Origin: Lophius americanus
Lineage: Eukaryota; Chordata; Actinopteri; Lophiiformes; Lophiidae
Length of the DNA stretch: 64,000 bases
Reading direction: 5' to 3'
Assembly (NCBI GenBank): GCA_037951165.1
Contig: JBBDHG010000003.1
Coordinates: 12,684,001-12,748,000, forward strand
Positions 36,985 through 47,210 of this stretch are shown one piece after another. Numbering within the stretch: position 1 is the stretch's first letter; the number at the start of each line of letters is the position of its first letter. Under the pieces are notes generated by a model. The model ran no database searches. It was not told where the DNA came from and saw only the letters and a list, made by a program, of their open reading frames with translations. Position numbers and translations under genes: made by a program.

Positions 36985-37175
36985 CATTTTCAATCCACAG
37001 TTATGGCTGCTACCCTGTTGACTAACAGTACCAGTGACAGTATTTGTTAACACGGCCCCTTGTGTAAAACTTCTGCCTATTGATTTGGCAGAAGTTTTAC
37101 AGTGGATGCTTCCTAATGCAACGCTCCTCATTAATCAGGGCTTGAGACCGGAACCAGAAGTACGCTGATATGTGA
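36985..37175 (-). mobile_element. LINE fragment with embedded hairpin
   Basis: CTACCCTGTTGACTAACAGT, GGCAGAAGTTTTAC, GGATGCTTCCTAATGCAACG and CAGGGCTTGAGACCGG follow the continuation of the 34.4 kb family. It is interrupted at 37,063-37,086 by the extra inverted arm listed next. Confidence 0.6.
37063..37101. repeat. Perfect 15-bp hairpin, 9-nt loop
   Basis: TGTAAAACTTCTGCC (37,063-37,077) and GGCAGAAGTTTTACA (37,087-37,101) are exact complements around TATTGATTT. The right arm belongs to the underlying repeat; the left arm looks like an added inverted copy. Confidence 0.92.
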
Positions 37176-37254
37176 TCCTTTCAGGGCTGGTTAGTTTAAA
37201 GACTAAATAACTACTTAAAATGTCAATATTTATCTATAGGAAAGAAGCACATTA

Positions 37255-37375
37255 CACTGCAACCAAACTAGAAATAAGCCAAACTATCTGAAATTATATT
37301 CAAATTGTCTTAAATTAACAAAAATTAAACAATAAAAACTGCCAATGGGGTAAGTAAAATGATGCTTCTTAAAAT
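37255..37375. repeat. Possible half of a CACTGCAA-type MITE
   Basis: It begins CACTGCAACCAAACTAGAAA and contains AAATTGTCTTAAATTAA and CTGCCAATGGGGTAAG, as in the family of the 11.5 kb element. No right terminus is visible. Confidence 0.4.
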
Positions 37376-37539
37376 ATCCATGATCTAAAACACCACTGAA
37401 ACACCATAATGGCCATACATGTGTTTTCCTGTAAGCCTAAGTGCAGATAGAGAACCACAATAGGATGCTATACGCTCTATGTAGTCTTCTTAAGAAGTAG
37501 AGCCACTGCTGGGGGTTTTTTTTCACAAGAGAGGTGGTG

Positions 37540-38770
37540 TTTAGAGTCTAGGAGAGATCCTGGAAAATGTGTGTACGTAGAAAATTATAGTTAGTGACTC
37601 TCCAACACGTATCTTCTGATTTGTAACGGAGCAGATTCATCTCTATTTTCCTGACGTATATGATCTCTTCTTTTGTTTTGGAGGTGTTGAGTACCAGGTT
37701 ATTTAAAGAGCACCATTTAGTCAGGTTTTGGACCTCATCCCTGTTGAAGGACACATCACTGTTGTGTATAAGTCCTGCTACAGTAGTGTCATCTGCAACC
37801 GTAATGAATGTGTTGGTACTGTGGGAGTAGAGGTAGAGGAAGTAGAGGGTGTAGAGAAGAGGACTCAGAACACAAACTTGAGGGATTACAGTGAGTGTCA
37901 GGGTCGATGACTGGTGGTTCCCCCACCTGACAGACTGTGGTTTCTTTATTAAGAATTCCTTGATCCTGCAGCATGTGTGCTGACTACCAACCAATTCAAA
38001 CAGTTTGGTCACCATTCTGCTGGAAATTATAGAATTGAAAGCAGAAGTGAAATCCGGAAACAACAACCTGACGTATGAGCCAGGGTGTTCTGGCTGAGTC
38101 AGTGCAGTGTGCAGGACTGTTATAATGGCATCTTAGAGGCCTGCCGGCTCTATAAGTGAACCTATAATGGTTCAGTGAGGATGGGAAGAAAGATTTGATG
38201 GGATTTTGGAGCAGCCTCTCAGATCAATCAATTCAATTCATTTAAATTCAAGAAGCACCCTGGCGGTCAGGGTCACAGGTCTGCAGTCATTTAGGCTGCT
38301 GATAACTGTTTTTTTAGGGACAAGCACTATGGTAGCGGACTTTAAGGACAGGAAACCTCTGCCAGCTGATCTACACAGTCACCGAGTGGCCTTCCTAGAA
38401 TGATGTCTGGAACAGCCGTCTGCAGTTTGTTGATGGCTGTTGGCCTTAGGTGGGATATACACAGCCATAATATTTAAAACAATATACTCCAGTGGCAGGT
38501 GAAAGGGTCGGCATCTTAATGTGAGCTGAGGTTGTTGCGGAAGATGCTGGACATGGGAGACCTGAAGCCCCGCTTCAGCCTTCTGGCCGTCTTCAACCTC
38601 CTGCAACTTCCCTCCAGAGGATTTCCGAAGGAATATGCTCCTTGCAATTTTGATCTTTCGAAGATCCTTTTGGTTATACAGTGAGCCACTAGTCGACATA
38701 CAATCAAACAGAATTGATACCAACAACAAAGAAGACAGCAAAGCCGCTTTATATGTGCCCTCTGACATGT
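37540..38770 (-). pseudogene. LINE ORF2 remnant, antisense
   Basis: Read on the minus strand from 38,770: an N-terminal stretch followed by CRPFHLPLEYI and IMAVYIPPKA (an endonuclease-domain strand motif), then a deletion, then CVDQLAEV, VLVPKKTVISSLNDCRPVTL (fingers), motif A LFPDFTSAFN (Asp codon near 38,052), VCVLSPLLYTLY (motif B), motif C VADDTTVAG, LTKWCSLNNLVLNTSKTK and the HIFQDLS thumb. Most of the endonuclease is missing and at least two frameshifts lie between 38,070 and 38,400. A continuous 172-codon stretch survives at 37,548-38,066, keeping both catalytic Asp residues of motif C. The 3' UTR is not visible. Confidence 0.83.
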
Positions 38771-39420
38771 TCCTATGAGAATATAATAGTTTTCTATTCT
38801 TTGGATGATATATACAAAGTAATGTATATGTTGATGTGTGTGTTCTTGTGTGTGTATGCTTGTGTGTGTGAGTGAAATGTACTGATTATTGTCTCCTTTT
38901 GTGTCGTGCTGTCAATTTCTGTTTATTTGTCGTGCTTTTAGCATTTCTGTAGCCATGTGATCCGTGTAGACAAGGCGTTTGCACAGACAGGGAGTGTTTT
39001 ACAGGTAAGCATACTAATGAGTGATTCATTGCCCTGAGCTCCGCTCCTCAGAGGTCTAATGTTCACCTAGGAATTCCACCTGAAACTCACAAGCCTCCAC
39101 TGTAACGTATGGTTAATACTACGACATGAATAAATTGGGTCCTACATTCTCAGACACACATTCAGCGCTCAATTAGCACTGGTGTTTCCTCTGTGGGTTG
39201 AAGCAGGACATGAAAGAGAAAACAAACTACAAAAGCAAAAATTTCAGGATGTTAAGAATCAGAAGGACTTTAATTTCCGAGGTTAGTGATATAAAATCAC
39301 TGGATGAGCTTCAGAATGCTCATATCGATGAGCATCATACAGATCGATGGTTCAATTCAAAAATGAGTGGCTGTCAAAATACAAAGCGGCAAGCTTTTCA
39401 ACAGCTAAAAGGGGTAGAAT
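38771..39420. other. No recognisable gene; TG-rich stretch at 38,828-38,872
   Basis: Unique sequence otherwise. An open frame beginning at 39,198 runs into the tandem repeat at 39,421. Confidence 0.4.
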
Positions 39421-39589
39421 CAGAGGATCTGAGAACAGCTAGAGGAGAAGAACCAGATGATTTTGGGAACCACTACAAGAAGAACCAGAGCATTTGAGAA
39501 GCAGCTACAAAAGGAGTACTAAAAGATCTGTGAATAGCTAAAGGAGAGCTACCAGAATATCTGAGGATCAGCTAAGAGGAAAAGCTAAA
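39421..39589. repeat. 33-bp degenerate tandem repeat, 5 units
   Basis: Units of 32-35 bp each begin CAGA-GATCTGAG or a variant, contain AACAGCTA, and end GAGAAGAAC or similar. They start at 39,421, 39,454, 39,486, about 39,521 and about 39,553. The 99-codon plus-strand frame 39,198-39,497 passes through the first two units as 11-residue repeats (SEDLRTARGEE, PDDFGNHYKKN) before a stop in the third. Confidence 0.75.
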
Positions 39590-40557
<968 letters not shown>

Positions 40558-40615
40558 GGGGGTATCATGCGACCAATGCTTTGTTGAAGGTGAAAATGAC
40601 ACCGAGCTTCATTGA

Positions 40616-40835
40616 CTGGGTTTACATGGACACTATTCTTCTAATAATTTAGTCTTACTCCCAATGGAGGCATGAGGGAGGGAGAGAGGGAAACGAAGAT
40701 GACATGTGAAGTCTTGTAGGTACTTCGGGGTTGTTTTACTCTGACTAACATTACATCATTATTACGTTGCCTAACATTAAGTTAGGGGAAGAGTTGCGTG
40801 GTAAACTTACCTCAAACGTTACGTTAAAAAATTAA
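40616..40835 (+). repeat. Dispersed repeat family D, copy 2
   Basis: CTGGGTTTACATGGA starts the copy, as at 29,996. The 47-bp block at 40,736-40,782 is 42/47 identical to copy 1. This copy is shorter through internal deletion. Confidence 0.65.
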
Positions 40836-41812
40836 GGGGATCCTAAATCAAAGATAGGATCTCAATGAATTAAATATTAAAGTTGAAAATCTTTCAAATC
40901 TTTGTTGATTGTGTAGTTCATTGAGAAAGAAATTACTTAAGAATAGTTTGTATAAATAAATAAAAAATACAGTACATTGGGGCTGGATTCTAAATCACAC
41001 AGGAAATGTGTGGAAGTGAAAATTGAGATCACTGATCCAACTAGTATCCCTTTCATAACAGCAACTCATAATGTATCTCATTGTCGTGTTACCGTCACGC
41101 CCCTGAGGGTTTCAGTGTAGGTTCATGTTCCCTCGTGGATGGAGGTACATTTACTTTCCTAAAAGAGAGGAAAAATATCTCACTGTTTAATGTTCAAAGG
41201 GAGGACATCATCCCATATCAGTAAGGTTTCCACTTTGATTATGTTGTGGAATTACAAATAAAAAGGGAAATCTGCATTATTAATTAAAAAAGAAGACTGC
41301 AACACTGATTTATTATTAAATTAAGAAGACAATTATCATAAAAGCCACGTCTAAAATTACAGACCTTTAACAACGGGAAGCAGTTCACCTGACTTCTGAA
41401 ATCTGTCCTACATGATCCATTTGGTCTATTTCATATCCTATATAATTTTACTTTTAATTTTAAGGAGAAATTCATCTGGGTTACTATCGGTCTGGTTTTA
41501 ATGTTATGGCAAATGTATACATATATACATCAATAATAACTTTCTCCTGAAGAAAATCCAATAAATACAGAATAAAAAAAAAAAGTAACAAATGTAAAGA
41601 AAAAGTGAAAGAAAATGAAGAGCTCAGATAATCTGTTTGAAGATTGACCTCTGTCACCTTTATATTGCAGTCGATTCTGCTCCCAGTAGACTGAAACCAG
41701 GAAAATGATCTGGTGTAACATCGTTGACATTATACCCGACAGAATTATTATCTTACTGGTCACCAGGACTGGAGCAATCTAAATTTATCATCATGATCGC
41801 CATTTACTTTAC
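40836..41812. other. No gene; Tc1-like terminus scrap at 41,486-41,514
   Basis: AT-rich. GGTTTTAATGTTATGGC near 41,492 matches the inner terminus of the Tc1 relics at 53.8 and 59.6 kb, but only ~20 bp are shared. Confidence 0.4.
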
Positions 41813-42144
41813 TGTGTGTGTGTCTGTCTGTGTGTGTGTGTCTGTCTGTGTGCAGGTGTGTGTGTCTGTCTGTCTGTGTGTCTGTCTGTGTGCATGTGTG
41901 GGTGTCTATCTGTGTGTGTGTGTGTGTGTGTCTGTCTGTGTGCATGTGTGTGTGTGTCTGTCTGTCTGTGTGCATGTGTGTGTGTGTCTGTCGTTGTGCA
42001 TGTGTGTGTGTGTCTGTCTGTGTGTGTGTGTGTGTCTGTCTGTGTGCATGTGTTTGTGTGTCTGTCTGTGTGCATGTGTGTGTGTGTCTGTCTGTGTGCA
42101 TGTGTGTGTGTCTGTCTGTCTGTGTGCATGTGTGTGAGTGTGTC

Positions 42145-42175
<31 letters not shown>

Positions 42176-42395
42176 CTGTCTGTCTGTGTGCATGTGTGTG
42201 TGTCTGTCTGTCTGTGTGCATGTGTGTGTGTGTCTGTCTGTGTGTGTGTGTGTGTGTGTCTGTCTGTGTGCATGTGTGTGTGTGTGTCTGTCTGTGTGCA
42301 TGTGTGTGTGTGTGTCTGTCTGTGTGCATGTGTCTGTCTGTCTGTCTGTGTGCATGTCTGTCTGTCTGTCTGTCTGTGTGCCTGTCTGTCTGTCT

Positions 42396-42434
<39 letters not shown>

Positions 42435-42443
42435 TGTGTGTGT
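41813..42443. repeat. TGTG/TGTC satellite, ~630 bp
   Basis: (TG)n blocks alternate with TGTCTGTCTGTGTGCATG modules of about 24-34 bp. The long Cys/Val and His/Thr frames on both strands are artefacts of a period that leaves every frame open. Confidence 0.96.
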
Positions 42444-42599
42444 ATGCTCTCATTTTAATGTGTATAAAAGATGAAGGGTATGGTGAATCAGAGAATGCAT
42501 CTGCCAGGCGTCTGAATAACAAATAACACCATTAGTGAGACAGGGGTGTTCTCTGCCAGGTCCTCCTTCAAGATGAATGACTATGTCAATGCCTCCAGT

Positions 42600-42752
42600 A
42601 CACACAAACACACAAACGCACGCTCACACACGCCCACACACAAACACACTCACAGGAACGACAGACGCACATAGACACACACACACACAAACAAACGCGT
42701 ATACAAACAAACCACACACAAACACACAAACACACACTTACACACGCACGCA
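42600..42752. repeat. CA-rich array
   Basis: CACACAAACACACAAACGCA-type repeat, ~150 bp, followed by unique sequence. Confidence 0.9.
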
Positions 42753-42902
42753 TACTGTCAGAGTGTGAGAAAGGCTCTGGTTGCGTCTCAAGTCTGAGGA
42801 TGATGTTTTAAAGGTTACGGTCCCTTCTGTTTACCATCTTTGTTTGACATTCAGATGTTCTCTGTTTTGTACTAAACTGTTAAGTGTGACTTTGATGGAT
42901 GT

Positions 42903-42983
42903 CACACACACATACACGTATACACACACACACACACACACATGCACATACACACGCATACACACTCACACACCTACACACAC
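42903..42983. repeat. (CA)n with interruptions
   Basis: ACACACATACACGTATACAC-type microsatellite, ~80 bp. Confidence 0.9.
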
Positions 42984-43154
42984 GGGTTTGCAGCTGTATT
43001 TTGAAAAATAAATTGTGCTTCAATAATGAGATTCTCAGTGGAGTTCTAAACCCAAAATCTGGTGTGCTCGTGTGTGTGTGTGTTCGGCCCATGGCAGCTG
43101 TTAGATTTGTGTAAAGACTTTTTGGACTGTACTCCCTGAGTTTGAGTTTATCCA

Positions 43155-43325
43155 CAAGTCCTTGTGTCCTTGAGCAAGATACTGAACCCCAACTTGCACC
43201 CAATGGCTGTTCTATTGGTGTGTGAATGATGGTGTGAATGGATGATTGCTGACTGGTGTTGTAAAAGCGCTTTGAGTAGTCAAGCGGACTAGAAAAGCGC
43301 TGTATAAGTACAGTCCATTTACTCC
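43155..43325 (+). mobile_element. SINE body and tail, head lost
   Basis: GTGTCCTTGAGCAAGATACT, GAACCCCAACTTGCACCCAA, AAAGCGCTTTGAGTAGTCAA and CTAGAAAAGCGCTGTATAAG end at TACAGTCCATTTA. This block order matches an abundant fish SINE with a tRNA-like head. The head is missing here. Confidence 0.7.
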
Positions 43326-43600
43326 ATGAAGATACGATTGTCCACTTCTTCAAACTGACTGACAGTTCTGATTGGATGCTAGTTAAACACATGTGCCGAA
43401 CACGTACACCAAGCATGAGCTACCAGTGCTCCAAACATCCCACAAGTAAACCAGATACACCAAAAAACACAAACATGGCAGTTTGTAACACCAGTAAGAA
43501 CAAAACAAGCTGTAAAGGAACAACCCGAAAACGTTCTTGATCACAAACTTCAAATTGAATCACTACAAGTAACAAAGCAAGTTAAGAGGCTAACGTTAGC

Positions 43601-43660
43601 AGAGCTGCTAACGAAAGCAAAGCTGCTAACGAAAGCAAAGCTGCTAAAGCTAGCGGGAGC
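43601..43660. repeat. 18-bp tandem repeat, ~3 units
   Basis: GCTGCTAACGAAAGCAAA occurs twice exactly, followed by a partial third GCTGCTAAAGCTAGC. Just upstream lies GCTAACGTTAGC. Confidence 0.85.
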
Positions 43661-45504
43661 TCAGAGTGAGCGTTCGTTTAAAAACGTTTTGTTTAAATCC
43701 TCCCTCAATTGATTAAAAAAATTGCATTTGTTCACCGTTCACGTTGTCTTTGCTGGTTTGTGTGTATTTTAATATTAGAAAAATAGAATGAAAAAATAGA
43801 AAAATAATAAATAAAAAAACAATTTATTTCAAGGAACAGGAAGAAAAAAACAGTTATCTTGAGTCTGATCAATTTTTCTTCTAATGTCAAGGAAATAGTT
43901 ATATCATTAGTTAAGTATACATTTGAAATGTGATTTGATTAATGCTGCGGGATCATTCTCTGTATTTTGGTTCATCTGAATTTGTTCAAAGCGGACTTCA
44001 ACTTCTTTGACTTAATAGAAATTCCTACTGCATCACCTGTTTGTGACTTACCACAGTTGTGTAATTTTTCATGGTAAAGCATGATCCTGCAGGACGTAGG
44101 GCAGCCTGTTTAGGTCCATGTGGCTCGTCTGGATTTCCATCTCATTTGAGATTAGCTGAGAGGAGCTGTTTTGGATTAGCTGAGCTCCTCTCTCTCGCTC
44201 TGACACTCTCAGATAAGAGAGGCTTCAGTCGCTGAAACACACTAGTTGAGGAAAATGCCCTTTTTCTACATGGTTAAGACAGCTCTGCCTCTCTCTTGTT
44301 GCCCGACGCCGAGGCTTTGTGGCGAGGATTATTTCTGAAATAAAAACACGGAGAGAGAGAGAGAGAGAGGGCAGAGGAAGAGAGTGGTGAGAATGAAAGA
44401 TTCCTTCAATCAAAAATTTGCCACCTCATTTCTAAAATATTGCTTTTATGCTGCATGTGTGTGATAACATCTGTCATCCACTCTTTGTGATAGACTCTCA
44501 GGTGTCGCCCGCTGTGTGTCATGTTTTCTCTAACGGTTGTGCAAATTGAGCACTTACAATACTTCCTCAAATACAATCATTCTCAGCATCGCTACTGTTC
44601 TGCAAAGATTCCAACAAACATGATGCTTAATTTAAAGCGGTCTTCAAAATGAGGTCGCCTTGCTTGCATCTCTGTGAAGTATTCAAATCCAGCAACTGAC
44701 ACAGGACGTTCGATCAAAGGACAAAATGACCAAACAAAAAGGTTGATACAAAGGGAAGTATTTCGGCAAGCATGAAAAAAAACGAATCTTAGAGTTAGGG
44801 CCATCCCGCCGCTGGGCTCTCGGACCACCACATTATGTTCCACATTCTATAAGCCTGAATGTAAATCAGTGGAGAATCGCTGCCTATAAATCAGAAATCT
44901 TAGGAGACTGCCATCATAGAGGCCTTTCCCTTTAGATTTCCATTTCCTGTCTTAAATCAAACTGAGAGAAGAGGAGTAGTCAGCGGCATGTCTTCCTCAA
45001 CGGCTTGTAAATGTCAGGAGCAAAGCAGCTGTCAATCACTCCCAGTGACACTTTAACAGCAATCAGCTTTAACCAGAGGCTGTCATTAATGATCAGTACG
45101 ACACCAGCTGAGAGGACTGTGAACCAGCGAGTGTGTGTGGGGGATGTACGGGGTATGGATGGAGCAGGAATTGCATGGATCTTGTAGAGATCTGAGACCA
45201 AACATACGAATCCAAAGAGTAGCTTCCAACTTTCTGATTCTGACTGACGTTTCAGTAACCTTTCATGATACGAAGCTTTTAACAAGATGTCGATGTGTGG
45301 CGTGTTGATTTAAGACCCAAAATGCAGGAAGAACCGGAGAGCCAGGTATATATTTGACCTTTGTTGAGATTAAAGGTCTTTGACAAGAAAGACATGCCCG
45401 AGGTATCAGCCAATCATGCTTTTTAAAATACAACAAAAACAGCATTTTGCAGGAACAGCAAAAATATTCAGAGCTGTTTTTCACGCCTTGGCTTTTCTCA
45501 GGAA
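43661..45504. other. No recognisable gene; (GA)10 at 44,350-44,369
   Basis: Unique sequence with frames up to ~100 codons lacking motifs. AAGACCCAAAATGCAGGAAG near 45,310 may be a scrap of family C. Confidence 0.4.
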
Positions 45505-45590
45505 AACGAGAGTACAGTCATCAAACCACCGAGCTTCAGATAGGTGGACAACCGCTCTACCAATTAAACCATCGTCGCCTCTATATGTGG
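45505..45590 (-). mobile_element. tRNA-like SINE head
   Basis: On the minus strand TGGTTTAATTGG (complement of 45,560-45,571) fits a Pol III A-box and GGTTTGATGAC (complement of about 45,517-45,527) a decayed B-box, at tRNA spacing. The cloverleaf does not close and the acceptor ends do not pair, so this is a SINE head and not a tRNA gene. Confidence 0.55.
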
Positions 45591-45594
45591 CTCT

Positions 45595-47210
45595 AATGGT
45601 CAAGTTTATCTGAAGCTTATGGTCATGTTTATTGGATCTATTGGTCATGTAAGTGAATCTAATGATGAGGTGTACGTGGATCTAATGGTCATGTATATGT
45701 GGATCTAATAGTCTTGTATATGTGGATCTAATGGTCATGTATATGTGGATAAAATGGTCGTGTAAATGTGGATAAAATGGTCATGTAATTGTGGATTTAT
45801 TCGTCATGTATATGTGTATCTAATGGACACGTATACGTGGATAAACTGGTTATGTAAGTGTGGAATTATTGGTCAAGTAAGTGGATCTATTGGTCATGTA
45901 TATGTGGATCTAATGGTCACGGTCATGTATATGTGGATCTAATGGTCATGTAATTGTGGATTAACTCGTCATGTATATGTGTATCTAAGGGTCATGTATA
46001 TTTGGATCAAATAGTCATGTATATGTGGATCAAATGGTCATGTAAATGTGGATTTATTCATCATGTATATGTGTATCTAATGGTCATGTTTATGTGGATC
46101 AAATGGTCATGTACATGTGGATTTAATGGTCAAGTAAATGGATTTATTGGTCATGTGTATGTCGACTTAATGGTCATGTAAATATGGTTTTCATGACCAT
46201 ATTTAATTTTCATGTATATATGGAACTCATGGTCATGTGTATGTGAAACTGATGGTCATGTATATGTGGATTTAATGGTCATGTATATGTGGATTAAATA
46301 GTCATGTGTATGAGTAGAATAGAACATAATATAATAGCTTAATTTTTATTGTTTAAAAAAAACAAAGAAACACCGTTTGGCAGCTCAAGTTAAGGCAAAG
46401 GTCAATCAAGAAACGAAAATAAAACAGCAGCATCAAAATTTGACAGATGAAGTACAACAAAAATATGAATAAAATGTGGATCTAATGGTCATGTATATTG
46501 GGAACTGATAGGCATGTATATGTGGAGCTGATGGTCATGTATATGTGGCATTAATGGTCATGTGTATGTGGAACTGATCGTCATGTGTATGTGGATTGAT
46601 GGTCATGTATATGTGGATTTAATGGTCATGTATATGTGTATCTAATGGGCATGTTTATGTGGATTTAATGGTTGTGTATATGTAGATCTCATGGTCATGT
46701 GTATGTGGAACTGATCGTCATGTGTATGTGGATTGATGGTCATGTATATGTGGATTTAATGGTCATGTTTATGTGTATCTAATGGTTGTGTATATATAGA
46801 TCTCATGGTCATGTGTATCTGGAACTGATGGTCATGTATATGTGTATCTAATGGTCATGTTTATGTGGATTTAATGGTCATGTTTATGTGGATCTAATGG
46901 TTGTGTATATGTAGATCTCATGGTCATGTGTATGTGGAACTGATGGTCATGTATATGTGTATCTAATGGTCATGTATATGTGTATCTAATGGTCATGTGT
47001 ATGTGGAACTGATGGTCATGTATATGTGTATCTAATGGTCATGTTTATGTGGATTTAATGGTCATGTTTATGTGGATCTAATGGTTGTGTATATGTAGAT
47101 CTCATGGTCATGTGTATGTGGAACTGATGGTCATGTATATGTGTATTTAATGGTCATGTTTATGTGGAGCTGATGGTCATATATATGTGGAGCTGATGGT
47201 CATGTGTATA
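45595..47210. repeat. 23-bp minisatellite with higher-order units, ~1.6 kb
   Basis: The unit is GGTCATGTATATGTGGATCTAAT, with variants at a few sites (TTTATG, GTTGTG, GTAGATCTCAT, GGAACTGAT, GTGTATCTAAT). About 60 units are present. The marker variant starting GGTTGTGTATAT begins at 46,670, 46,784, 46,899 and 47,083: spacings of 114, 115 and 184, i.e. about 5, 5 and 8 units. Because 23 is not a multiple of 3, open frames repeat every 69 bp and are artefacts. Confidence 0.95.
46313..46475. mobile_element. Insertion inside the 23-bp minisatellite
   Basis: About 160 bp of unrelated sequence beginning TAGAATAGAACATAATATAA breaks the array, which resumes at ATGTGGATCTAATGGTC. The GAATAGAA-type start followed by TTTTTATTG resembles the inverted 3' tail of a fish LINE. 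It is too short to classify. Confidence 0.55.

Noticed and set aside
41809..42522. 237-codon minus frame and several 100-218 codon plus frames (Cys/Val or His/Thr rich)
   Set aside because: All lie in the TGTG/TGTC satellite; all frames are open because the repeat lacks stop codons.
45505..45590. A tRNA gene on the minus strand
   Set aside because: A-box and B-box-like sequence is present, but no acceptor stem pairs and the B-box is degenerate; the flanks fit a SINE head.
45595..47210. CRISPR-like array of 23-bp repeats
   Set aside because: The repeats are head-to-tail without spacers and vary among themselves; this is a eukaryotic minisatellite.
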